Of a stretch of DNA of 64,000 bases, positions 34,280 through 47,800 are shown piece after piece; position 1 is the first letter of the stretch, and each line of letters opens with the position of its first letter. The stretch comes from Ampullaceana balthica (taxonomy: Eukaryota; Mollusca; Gastropoda; Lymnaeidae). The notes under the pieces were generated by a model, which saw only the letters and a program-made list of their open reading frames with translations, did not search any database and was not told the origin of the DNA. The translations under genes were made by a program, and so were the position numbers. The stretch spans positions 337,001-401,000 of the forward strand of contig CALYLW010000288.1 in the NCBI GenBank assembly GCA_944989445.1, in the 5' to 3' direction.

Positions 34280-35860
34280 ATTTTATATTTCTAAAATGTT
34301 CAAAAAGGAATATTGAGGTAAACAAGATGATCAGGGAAGTGATATATATGTTCCAATGGTTCTAGAAGAAAGTGAATGAAACTACATTTTTCTAGACCCA
34401 ACATTTCAACTGAGGAAAGAATCATACCGGTAAGAAAGAAGAAAGATATGATTAGGCAAATATATTTGGCTGACCACTCGTAACCGTATACCACTCATAA
34501 CCGAATAACATTTTACAAAATAAGAATTAAATATATTAATATTATTAAATTATTTTAAGAATATGAACAAAGAAAGAAATGTTCACTAAAGTGTGGTTTT
34601 AAATTAAATTTGTTCTTGTTATCATGTGCAGAGAAATCAGCTAATTTTACATCAAAATTAATAGCTTTCAACGTTTTTTATCAAATGAAAAATGATTTTT
34701 TAGGATAATGTTTATAAGAATAATGTTTTGTTATGTTCTGACAATAAAGGCTTAGTTATAGAATTATTCAATGTTAAAATGTATAATTTTTGTAATAAAG
34801 GAAAAAATGGCTCTATTTTATGAATGTAAGGATACTCATTTAAAAATAGTCTAAATTTTTTAAATATGAGTGAAATGCTTTGAATTTTTGATATGCCATG
34901 TAGAAATGGATACTGTTGATGGCTATAATAAATATTTTATGTTTGCTACAAACACTTATTTTTTTCCTTCATACAGTTTATGACATGTTGTGATTTTCTG
35001 TGCAAAATTTAAATGAAAAAAATTCATTAAAAAATTACAATTCAAGCTACATTACCACAATAGACTTAAATTTGCTATCAATAGATTGATAATTCAATTG
35101 TGAACACAAAAATGCATAACATGCCATTATTTGTGGTTTTATTCATAAAAAAAAATCCTGTAACTACCTAAAACAGGTGGAAAAAAGGGGAAAAACCAAG
35201 AATATTTGAGAGTTAATTAAAGGACAACTAAAAGGACCCCATTGGGTATGGGAATATTTCTGGTTCTAATTGATTTTTAGCCATAACTTTGACATTGAAG
35301 AATACATATTTAAATTAAGATATTTTTTAAAAGTTGTTACTCTCTTTAATACTTTAATTCATTGTTTTTTATTGGGTCCAACTTGAAGTCAATATTCAAT
35401 GAAACAGACAGAGCCATGATCAAATAACGTGTCTTTTTATAGCAGTACATTTTTCTGTAAATTCTACTTAGGTAATGTGTTTTGGACAGGCTCTTAATTT
35501 TATGTGCATACTGATAATTTTTTGGAGTATTTTTTCAGATAGCAAGCAACCTGAGGAAAGCAAGATACTTAGCATAGCTTGTCAAATAAATCAATTTAAA
35601 TTTATCTTTGGCAAATCTAAAATGAAAATTGTGAGAGACTGGAAATAAAAAAATGTATTACTGTTACACATGTTCAAATATTACTGAAGGGGACAGTGCA
35701 GTGAAATCGTGTAACCGTTTGAAGTAACACTAAACAAAATGTATGCCTTTTTATGTAAAGAGAATCTTAAAGCTGTCAAGCTAGACCATTGTTCTATTCA
35801 AGATGGACCTAAAGAAAGCACTAAAATTTGTATTGACTGCCAAACAACCCAAAGATGTGT

Positions 35861-38800
35861 TCAAGCTGTCAATATATCTAGTGACTTATCATAGTGCATG
35901 TCTGTGTCAATGAGGGCTTTGAAGATTTGTTCACTTTGGAAACCAAGCTCTTGAAACTGTGAATGCATGTTGAGAAATTTCTCTACCTGTTGGAAGAAAT
36001 TATTTTAGAATAATTTAAACAAATCTGCATTGCTGATGTATTTTCTTCTATTTCTTTATACATGATAGGATAAACAAAATTTTGAGAAAAAATTTACTGA
36101 AATACCCTTATTTTAAAAAAAAATTTAATGAGAGGATTTTAAAAGTGAATTTAACTTAAAATGTATTTCCTAAGTGGTGATGAAAAAAGAAACATTTCAG
36201 TCAGCTTTCATATAAGAGTAATAATATATACCATATTTTATGGACTATAAGTATAAAATGCTATGAATTATAAGACGCACCAGAATTTGTAAGCAATTAA
36301 AATAAAATTTTAAAAAATATATATTAACGTTTAATTTGACAAAGCGCAGTAATGCGCACCTAGCCTCTATTACCAAAGCGCGGTAAAGCGCGCCTGATAG
36401 TACTCTTTTTAGAAACAAAATCACAGAAAGTAAAAACTATTCAGTGCTGGATAGAAGATGTATTCGACTTCCGGCAATGGCGGTGATTGCCTTCGCTCGT
36501 GTTTTGGCTCGATTCGTGAAGTTTCGGGGTAGTTTTTACGTTTTTTTTTGTTGAAAATGTGATTTCGCTATACTTTTTTGTAAAAATAATAGTACTAAAC
36601 TACAGGTAAAATAGTATTAAACTCAAAACAGTCTTTTGGATAATTTAAAATAACCATTCTTATCCTAAAAGATGAAGTCAGTATGACAATAACATTATAA
36701 ATACATTTACAGCAATTTTTTAAATTTCATAACCAGTCGATCGCGATACGGGAAATCCTTACGGGACTGAGGCGGAAGTTTACCGAAAACCTTATGGCGC
36801 TTTAAACGTTAATTTCGAGTATGAGAAAAAATTTTGGAAGAAAAAACTACATCTTATTGTCTGTAAAATACAGTACCTTTTTTTAAAACTAAAAGATGCA
36901 TTGTGATTTAACAATTATTTTTTGTAAGACATCTGTTGTTTTCACATTTTTAAAATTTCCATTAGTCTAAATCTAGTTTAATAAATTAATATAATAAAAA
37001 TATAATAATCAACATCTAATATAGTGAAATAAGATCCCAGTACAGTAGGGCCCACTTAACTCGAGTCCGGTAAACTTGTCAGCTCTATTAAGTCGACGTT
37101 TTTTTTTGGAACCGCCAAATTCTCTCTTTGTCTTTGCATTTTTTCATCGGTTAATTCAATTTTTAAAGTCGCCGAGCCCTAATATTTCGAGAACAAAAGA
37201 GTGCCAAATTTGCAACTAAACGTCGGTTAGCTCGATCCCCGTCTGTTTGCCTAGCAATGCACTTTGGCATTTTTAGTTCAAAACAGTGTTGACATCTCGC
37301 TTTCTTCGAGACTTCCAGCTATTGTGTGATTCTACGAGATTTCAATAAAAATTACAGGATGTTTTTACTTTCAATTTGATTCCATTTGTTGAGTATGTAA
37401 TCACCATAGGTATTCGAAAATCGCGTTAGTGGTCTTTAATCCGCCAGTATTTCGCTGTGCATGTTATATTATTATTAAACTTAATTCATTTTCTGATGGA
37501 TTAATCATTTTATTTTTTAAGATAAACGAATATCTTTAGAAAAGAAACTAAAGGTTTGTATCGAGAATCGACGGTGGTTTTTATATGATTAAATAAAAAA
37601 TTATTATTATTCTTTTAAAAGTTTGTTGTTGCTTTGTTACCAGTAAGATACGTGACTGCGACTAACACGCGCGTGACGGTGAAATCAAATCATTTTCTTA
37701 ATATTCTAGTATATATATAATATACACGTCATCACTGTTGTAGGTCGAATTCTGATAAGGTCAAGGCCGCATTTGTTTCTATTTATATTACAAGTTACAC
37801 GTATCATTTGATTGACGGAAGAAATTTGAGTGCGTTCTCATAGTGACAGATATCCTGCACGTCAAAAGCATTAAACTTAAAATTACCATATTGATATGTT
37901 TATTTTTTTTTAAATTCGCCGATTTGACGGGCATTGCAAACGCCACACCACATGTGCCATGGGACGAGACGAGGCGAAAAATTTGACCTTTAACGCATGT
38001 GCAGACAATTATAAACCGGTAACTTTTTTTTTATTAAATGGAATCGAAACATGACCACAGAGACGTAATCAAAGTCATTTACTTCGGCAAAAAAAAATAT
38101 ATATATAAAAATTCCAGACTAGTCATAACTTTTCCCCGACTATTTCCTTACTTTCAAGACCGGGAAAATTATTTTAAGAATTCCTGACGGAGTAAAAAAG
38201 AACCCTGGGTTATAGTAAAATAGTTATATTTAAAGGGTCTCTAAAAACGAACGGTCTTAACCTTAGGAAAGAGTGAAGAAATATTAGGTCACGATATTCC
38301 GATACGATTCCGATTAATCGTCCCATCACTAATTAACGCACATCATGTATATAAAGAAATTTCAAGCGCATGTTAATATTTTGCAGCCATAATGGTTTTC
38401 GTTTAACTCTATGCCATTTTTCATACCCCAAAGCCGTCGACTTAACCGGGTCCCACTGTAATTTTAAAGAAACTATTAAATTTCATGTTGTTTGATTATC
38501 CTGACCTTCACATCATGTGAACTCAGATGACAGCCAGGCAGCACATATAATTCATAATTTTGTTTAAAATTAATTATTCATAATTCAACTTACTCAACCA
38601 TGAAATAGTAAAAAAAAATATTTAAAAAATAAAAGTGTGAGATTAAAGTTAATTACAGTCTTACCTTTATAATATCATTTTTGTAAGTATGTAAAGCTGA
38701 CTCAACAAGGGCTGGTGCAAAATTTTTTTCAACTAGTTGGTCTACAGCAAACAAATGATCAAGAACCTTCAATCAAGATAAGTGACAATTATCATTACAA

Positions 38801-41800
38801 TAAAGAGATAAATAAATGGTAAAATATTCTATTAAAATAGCAAAAGTAGCATAAGTTAAAACTCAAAGGTTATGTAAAGTTTAAGTTTGAGGATTTATTG
38901 TTTGACTGTAGGAATATTTGGGTATTTAGGTTGCATGAACAGAGGTAAATCCTACTGATTTGTACAATGGAAAGATAATGCATCCTCTAACTAAAAAAAG
39001 AACAAGCCAAGCTGAACAGGGCAACAAAAACAATTTATTATATAAAGCTCAGTTACTATGTATGTAATTTATAGCTTTAACAAATTTGAGTTTTTTGGCA
39101 TGTTTTAGGTAAAAATGTTTCACCAACCGCAGCTACATACAAAAAATAAATTAATACATGTGTTTTATCTATCTATATATATATAAATCAATGTATGTAT
39201 GTATGTATGTATGTATGCATGTCTATTATAGCTGAAAGAGTTGAAAAGCATTGACTAATATATCTATCATGATCCAGATTGAAATGAACAGGTATTTTAA
39301 AGTTAATTTCTTGCACCGATTGGGCCCGGGGGCCCTTAATGTTGTTTTTGATAATCTATATATATAAAAATCAATGTATGTATGTATGTATGTATGTATG
39401 CATGTCTGTTATAGCTGACTAAACCATTGATCCGATCGCCATGAAACTTTTGGAGACTTTTGAGTACGCTCCCGGGATGGAAACAGGCTACTTTTTTTCA
39501 AAATTTAACACTCATGGGGCGCCGGGGGCCCATAATGAGAATTTTTTCTTATATGAGCTATATAAAAATTAGTAAGGGCTTAGCTGCTTGGAAAATGAAT
39601 GGATCTTGACCAAACTTGGTACATAACAACTTGATAGCCTATATTAAAGTACCATATGGCATTGAACTCCTAATGTCCGTTCCTTCGGGGCCGGGGGCCC
39701 AAAATCTTTTTTTTTGTAAGCGTTAAATACTTTATTCCCGTTATGATTTACACAATCTTGAAAAGCATTGACTAATATATCTATCATGATCCAGATTGAA
39801 ATGAACAGGTATTTTAAAGTTAATTTCTTGCACCGATTGGGCCCAGAAAGCCCTTAATGTTGTTTTTGCTAATATATATATAAAAATCAAAGTATGTATG
39901 TATGTATGTATGTATGTATGTATGTATGTATGTATGTATGTATGTATGTATGTATGTATGTATGTATGTATGTATGTATGTATGTATGTATGTATGTATG
40001 TATGTATGTATGTATGTATGTATGTATGTATGTATGTATGTATGTATGTATGTATGTATGTATGTATGTATGTATGTATGTATGTATGTATGCATGTCTT
40101 TTATAGCTGACTAAACCATTCATCCGATCGTCTTGAAACTTTTGGAGACTTTTGAGTACGCTCCAGGGATGGAAATAGGCTACTTTTTTTCAAAATTTAA
40201 CACTCATGGGGCGCCGGGGGCCCATAATGAGAATTTTTTCTTATATGAGCTATATCAAAATTAGTTTAAGCCTTAGCTATTGCGTAAATTGATGGATCCT
40301 AATCAAACTTTGTATGTAACAACTTGGTAGCAGATATTGAAATGCTATAGGGCACTAATTTCCTAATGTCCATTTCTTCGGGGCTGGGGGCCCAAAATGT
40401 TTTTTTTCATAAACGTTTACAAATTTATTCCCCATCTAATGATTAAAGATTTTTAGAAATACAGATAAATATATCCATTATAAAATTGATTGAAATAAAC
40501 AGGTGTTATTAACTTTTTATCTTGCACTAAATGGGCCCTGGGGCCCTTAATGTCCATTTTTGCTTATATGAGCTATATAAAAATTAGTTTAGGCGTTATC
40601 TATTGAACAATTGACAGGATCTTAACCAAACTTTGTATATAAAAACTTGGTACCCCATATTAAAAAAGGGCACTTCACTTCTGATGTCCAATTGTCCAGG
40701 GCCGGGGGCCCCAAATGTCTCTTTTTCTTAATATGGTTGTGATATTATGTGCCATTCTAATTTTTAACGATCATGAGAAATATATCCATGATGAGACTGA
40801 ATTTAAATGAACATGTTTTCAAAACAATAATCTTGAACCGAATGGGCCTGAGGGCCCCTTAATGTATTTTTTCCTTATATTATCTATATAAAAATTAGTT
40901 TAAGTGTTAGATAATGAGAAAATAACTGTTTTTTTAACCAAACTCGGTATATAAAAACTTAAGACCCTATATTAAATTACTATAGGGCACTGAACTCCTA
41001 ATGTCCATTTCCTCGGGGCTGGGGGCCCTAAATGTGTTTTTTTTAATACTAAACTTTCAATATTGGATTCCCCATTCAATTTTACACGATATTGAGAAGT
41101 ATAGATAAATATATTTATATATTTGTTATGAAATTGATTGAAATGAACAGATTTTCGAACTTCACATGCTAAACTGATGGGACCAGTGCCCCTTAAAGTA
41201 ATTCCTTTTTTATCTATATGTATTCCTTTTTCTGAGATCGTTGCAACGCACGACGGGTCTGCTAGTATATATATAAAAATGAAAGTATGTATGTATTTCC
41301 TTTATAGCTGACTAAACCATTCATCTGATCACCATTAAACTTTTGGAGACTTTTGAGTACGCTCTTGGAATGGTCACTGGCAACTTTTTTTGCAATATTT
41401 AACACTCACGGCGCGCCTGGGGCCCATATGATTTTTTCTTATATGAGCTATATAAAAATTAGTTTAAGTGTTAGCAATTAGGTAAATTGATGGATCTTAA
41501 CCAAACTTTCTATATAACAACTTGGTAGCCAATATTAAAATACTATAGGGCACTAATTTCTTAATGTCCATTTCTTCGGGGCTGAGGACCCAAAATGTAT
41601 TTTTTCATAAACGTTTAAGATTTTATTCCCCATTCAATTATTAAAGATCTTGAGAAATATAGATAAATATATCCACTATAAAACTGATTGAAATAAACAG
41701 GTGTTTTGAACTTGACATCTTGCAATAAATGGGCCCTGGGGCCCTTTATGTCGTTTTTTGTTTACATGAGCTATATTAAAATTAGTTTACTGAGTAAATG

Positions 41801-44800
41801 AATGGATCTTATCCTAAAATTGGTAAATATAAACTTGTTAGCCCATATTAATATAACAAAGGGCACTGCACTTCTAATGTCCAATTGTTCAGGACCGGGG
41901 GCCCCAAATGTCTTTTTTCGTATATGTTTGAGATATTATTTGCCATTCTATTTTTAACCATCTTGAGAAATATATCCATGTACGAAACTGAATTAAAATG
42001 AACAGCATTTTGAAATTTACATCTTACATCGAATGGGCCGGGGGCCCCTTAATGTACTTTTTCCTTATATTAGCTATATAAAAATTAGTTTAAGTGTTAG
42101 ATAATGAGAAAATAACTGGATTTTGACCAAACTCGGTATATAAAAACTTAAGAGCCTATATTAAATGACTATAGGGCACTGAACTCCTAATGTCCATTTC
42201 CTCGGGGCTGGGGGCCCTAAAAGTATTTTTTAATAAACTTTTAATATTGTATTCCCCATTCAATTTTACACGCTATTGAGAAATATGTTACATTTGAGAT
42301 GGCGTCAAAAGGCCCTGAGTCACTAAGACGTCTAAAATACAATTAAGTAACAATTAATGTTGGCAGTAAAAATATAATTTGGTTGTAAAGTTTTGAATAT
42401 ATCTTTAGATTTTTCAATTAATTTTGATGAGACATCTGTCAAAATAATATTGGATCATTAACTACAGAGAAAACACAATAGCTTTTTAACTATTTAAAAT
42501 AAATTTCTCTTAGACTTTAGGCTCTTAAAAATTCACAAGAATGTGAAAAAGATTAAATTGAACATTGAAAAGAATAATATTTTAATATTTAGAACTAGAT
42601 ACAACCCGATGCGAAGCATATGCCGCAGACTCGCTCATAGATAGTGCAAAGAACGGAAAAGGTGGGGATTGTTGACGCATTGTTGGTCTCGAGACGTGTG
42701 CATTGCAGTTGTTGTTAATTTTGATGCTGACTTTATTGAAAGCATCGGGGTAGATTTGAATTAAAACTGATATCTACAACAAGGTCTTTTAATTCATTTA
42801 CAAGGCAAAGAAATTTATCTTGTTTTACATTTACCTCTTTCTCATCCATACCAAATGTAGCCACTGCTCTGGCAGCTCTTGCCCTTAAAAAGCCCATTGA
42901 TGTGAGATGGTCTATAAAAATCTGGGCCTCTCTGGAGAGATTTGGATAGGGATCCGACAAATCAACTGTCTGGTTTTGTGGGAGTTGACTGGATTTGTTT
43001 TCAATAATAGTTGTTGGAGAAGGTGTAGGTGGTAAAGGTCTATGTCTGTTCCAAGGCTGGAATCGTAATAGCATAGTTTCTTTAACTTAATATAGTGCAG
43101 ATAATAAATCAAATGAACTTGAAACTACATAGCTAGCTTTTAAACAATATTAAAATATTAAATGAGGTATTATCATATTACCTATTATTATCTATCATGC
43201 AACACTGTTAGAAAAAAAGTTACAATTTCTAAAATAATTATGAATTTAAAGAACTCCTTTTCAAGAATAAAAACAGATTGAAGTTGAAAGTATTTTAAAA
43301 ATTTAGTTCACTATTTATACTTATTTACATAAAAAAATAAATTTGCAATTTGATAGATGCTGACACAAAGAAATATTGCTTACACTTACAGTATTAGCAA
43401 GTTAATATTTTTATGAAACATTTGTTTTTAAATTCTTCAACCTTTCAAAATAATGTGATTCATAGATTTTTAATATTTTTTTTGGTAAAAATTCTTAACA
43501 GTTTATAACAATTCTAACTCAAATGATTTATTGATAATTTTGACTGATCTCATCCTTGAAAATCACATCCACCCCATAAAAAAGGTTAGGTTAGATCTAT
43601 CCCTTTCAAATGAAATCTAGTAGCAAAAAAATCTGCAACCTCTCCCCACAAACAAACAAACAAATCAGGAATATTTATTTCTAAATTTTTTCGACAATTG
43701 TCCTCTACTGCAGTGCTTCTCAAAGTGGTGGTCCGCCGACCTGTGCCGGTCCGTGGATCATCAGCCGCCAGTCCGTGGAAGTTAACAAGAATTGAAAAAT
43801 ACATCTAATTATAATCCTTAAGTTTGAGAACCAACAAGTTCAACAAAAGAATGTATCAAATTTTCACCCGGCGTCGTTTGATTGTGACATCAAAGCGCCG
43901 GCTCTCTTGACTGATGCCCATCAGTCAATTTGGCATTTCGGATGGTATATGTGCAATATCAATATAAGGATGACTTGAAGCAAGAGTATTTCTTTTATAC
44001 TTGATTACAAACAAATACAACTAGTTCTGAAATTTTCAAGGCCTTTCATGATAACATTGTTGGCAAATGTCAGATAGAATTTAAATATTGTGTTGGTGTG
44101 TGTACACATGGAGCTGCGGTCATGACTGGGCGGCGTTCCGGAGTTGTAAACAAGATTAAGGAATTAGCACTAGAGTAAAAGTTAACCCACTGTTTTATTC
44201 ACCGTGAAAGTTTAGCCACCAAGCAAATGTCAACAGAACTAAACTATGTGCTCAGCGAATTAGTAAAAATTGTGAACCATGTCAAGGCAAATGCAATAAT
44301 TCAAGATTATTTGCAGTATTATGTGACGAAATGGGTGCGGAACACTAACAGGTCTTACTGCATGCTGATGTGCTTTGTCTCGAGGCAAAGTACTCTCAAG
44401 AGTTTTTCAATTGCAAAGAGAGCTCAACCAGTTTCTACAGGCTTACATGTCTGATATCTTTGCCATTTTTATTGAGCTCAATATCTCCATGCAAAGAAAG
44501 GATGGCTTTATTATTTACAATGGCAGACAAGATTGATGGATAGAAACGCAAGCTATAAAGTCGAGTGTCAGCAGATTGTTTCAATATGTTTCACAATTTG
44601 GCAGCAACTACCGATAGTGCAGATGAAGAGCTTGATGTGCCATCTATACAGAAAGTCATCATTGAGCACTTGACAAATTAATTGACCATTTTGAGTTCTA
44701 CTTTCCAAAAGAAGACACGGTGGTCGAGTGGCAGCGCGCTGGACTGGCATGCCGATGGTCACGGGTTTGAATCCATGCGAAGGCAAGGAATTGTTCCCGG

Positions 44801-47800
44801 GGCCAAGGGCGTCCCTGAGTCACCCAGCTCAGAATGGGTACCTAACACTAGTTAGGCGGCTGGGTAATGTGTGGAACCCACAAAGCCGTGGCCTGTGAAC
44901 GCTGCATCACTTGCCAACAGATCATCTGTCATGGTCTGTGGACGCAATTATCTTCTGCAAAGAAGGAGCGTCTGTATAGATAAGATAACATAAGAAAGAT
45001 AAGAAGACGACCCACAGAAAGGTACTGGGTGGATATGCAATCCTTTTATTGCTTCCAAGGTTGTCTTGTCTTTAACTTTGGAAGATAAATTGCTGGAGTT
45101 AGCTGCGGATGAAGGTTTAAAATGAATTTCGGAACTATGACCTCTCTTGCATCCTTTTGGATTCATGTGAGTGCAGAATATCCTGAACTTTCCGAAAATG
45201 CTCTCAAGGCTCTTCTTCCATTTCCTTCATCTTACCTATGTGAGACTGTTTTTTTTTAACAATGAGGATTGTTAAGACAAAGTACAGGAACAGTATGGAT
45301 GTTTGTTCTCCATTGCGTGTAGCGTTGTCCTCAATCGAGCCAAGACTTGATAAACTTGCAACAAATAAACAGGCTCACCTGAGCCATTAGTTTAAATTAA
45401 ACTTTGAGCATTAACTTACACATATCACATGTCCTTACTATAGTTACTATATTTTTAAAAAATAAATAAATAAACATGACTTTTTATATTAAATTTATGT
45501 TCTCTTTAATAAAACGTAGACTGAAGTCGGGATATAATGTATTAAAGTACTATCAATTTTAAAAAAGTTGAAACAAAAACGATGGCTGCCATTATCAACA
45601 CATTTTTATACAAAATGAAGACGATCGTAAATGAGCATTAATCATTAAGCAATCAAGGCTTAAGTTTATTCTTTTTCAAAATTGTTCGATGACATGTAGC
45701 ATAAAGCAAACCGAATTCATTCTTAATCTTGTGGGGCTTTAAGCTATGTAGGGGCTCATTTGCTATCACGTCAGTACAGGGAAAATCACATAAGTACGGG
45801 AAAATAGCGCACCGGTCCGTGGAGCAATGGGAAAAATTCCTGCCGGTCCGTCATATGAAAAAGTTTGAGAAGCACTGCTCTACTGGACCTCAATTTTTAA
45901 AACATGGATATCAAATTACTACAACTGTGATAAAAACATTTTCTCAAGAATAGCAAAATTAATCAAAAATCTCATTTAGTGCACTAAGTGAGATTGTAAA
46001 ATACCAATGTTGGATCTGATACATACTTTTTAAAATAAATTTACATAAATTAAAATCTTGATGTTTTAATGTGCTGTGTAAATTATTGGTCAAATTAATT
46101 TTGCAAAGACATAAAAAATGGAAACATATTGCAGTGGGTGTTAAAGAGTGTGGTACATTTGAGATTTAATAAAGATCAGCTGGAATAATCTCTATAATTT
46201 AAATTTGTGTGTAGCTAAAGGTGTTTAAATTAGAAAATAAAATTTGCACCATACCAAAAAAACAAACAACAAAAAACAATATAAAAAATAAATAAAACAA
46301 AAACCCACCTGAAATGGCTGGTGGCAGTTTATGAACATTTCAAACTTCTATGCTCATGAAATAATGTTTGTAAATTTTTAAGTGGCTTTGGATGATGTTT
46401 TTAAATCTTATCATACCACAGTCATTGCAGTGAGCTTTAGATTTTCTTTAAATAATTTTTTTAATAGCAGTGTCAGAGATTACAGTTCAAAAGTTTTGGT
46501 ACATTTTAGGAATGAATAAATAATAGATATTAAGACCATATAATAGCTTAATTAAATAAACACAACTTACTATGGGTGAAGGATGCAGTGGAACTGCAGG
46601 CAAAAAATTCTGCAGAATGGGTGATATTTTAATTGATTCAGCCATCTCTGAAGTTGTGCTCTGAAGATCTGTGCTTGATAAGCTGTGCCTGCTGTATGTG
46701 TTGTTAAGAAATATGTCTGATTTCATGCTTGAACTTGATTCATCTAAAGAAGACACTAAGGAGGGCCCAACTGATGACCACATTCTTGCTCCTGATCCAG
46801 ATTGTCTGTTTCTAAGAACTGGTTTTGTTGCCACAGGTGGTGGGATTAGTTTAGCATATTTCAGGTTATCAGCATCAGAGCTGAAACTAGCAACAGCTTG
46901 GGGCTCATCAGAAATTTGGTTTATTTTCCCTAACTCTAAATTGGATTGGTTGTTTAGAAAGGGGTTGTAGGTGTTTTCCATTGACTGTTGAAAAGGGTTG
47001 GTTGACTGAATTGGATTTTGAACAACAGAAATTGTATCTGTTGAGGTATCCAATGGTACGCCTATAGGTGGCAGCACTGGTTTGAACAGTTTACTACTTG
47101 CCATGTTAGCAGGAAGTTTTCCCCCTAAGGCCGTTCCAGTAGACGAACTTTGAGAAGGCCAGCTTGTTGGATTTAGAACACTGTGAGAACCATTAACAAG
47201 GTTTTTCTGAAATAGCCAAGCCTGGTTGTTGATCTCAAAATAATCTCCGTCCTCAGAAATTGCTGGATCAAGACAGGGGTTGTGGATCTCAGAAGCATTT
47301 CCTGTTTGGTCGGGGCTTTTGTTTGTGTCACACTTTAATTTAATTTCTGGTTCATCATCTGTAAATTTTACCCATGTATTTTCCGGTATAGCACTTGCTA
47401 CATCATATAAGCATTCTGAATCTGATTCAATATCTGTAGGTAATGTAGATAAAGCTAAAGGTGATGTGCTAGCTTCAGAAGGGTTATTAAAGATTGGTGG
47501 TAATTGACCATTTCCTCCTAGATTTAATGGAGCAGATGAATCAAGCACTACTTTAAGCTCTTCCATATCATTTAAGGTCTGTAGCTCAAGATTGTCAAAA
47601 GGGTCATCTTCAGATTCAAACATAGACACATCAAAATGAGAGCTATTCTCTAATTCCTTTGTCTTTTTAGTTATGGAACAATGTATGGGAGTAGGCTTTA
47701 ATATAGCCCCAGGCTGTGAGATTGTCTTTAACACAGGTTTAGGTAATGCTTGAGGCTTGGGGGAAATTTTCATGTGATCTTCTTCAGGCTGTGATGTCCT

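Larger units (their letters stand above)
43711..45877 (+). mobile_element. hAT transposon fossil (ZBED5/SCAND3-type) in UBAP1 intron
   Basis: Exact 8-bp target duplication CTCTACTG at 43703-43710 and 45878-45885. The inverted ends CAGTGCTTCTCAAAGT and CAGTGCTTCTCAAACT (reverse complement of right) lie inside it. The element carries a decayed transposase on the plus strand and has been hit by a SINE at 44717. Confidence 0.85.

Noticed and set aside
39820..40123. Long frames on both strands across the TATG repeat
   Set aside because: They are translations of the tetranucleotide repeat (MYVC and HTYI periodicity) and have no coding evidence.
44721..44790. tRNA gene
   Set aside because: Box A and box B are present but belong to a SINE head with target duplications and a GATAA-type tail; no complete tRNA cloverleaf was followed.
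46671..47507. Plus-strand frames over the large UBAP1 exon
   Set aside because: Antisense of a supported coding exon.
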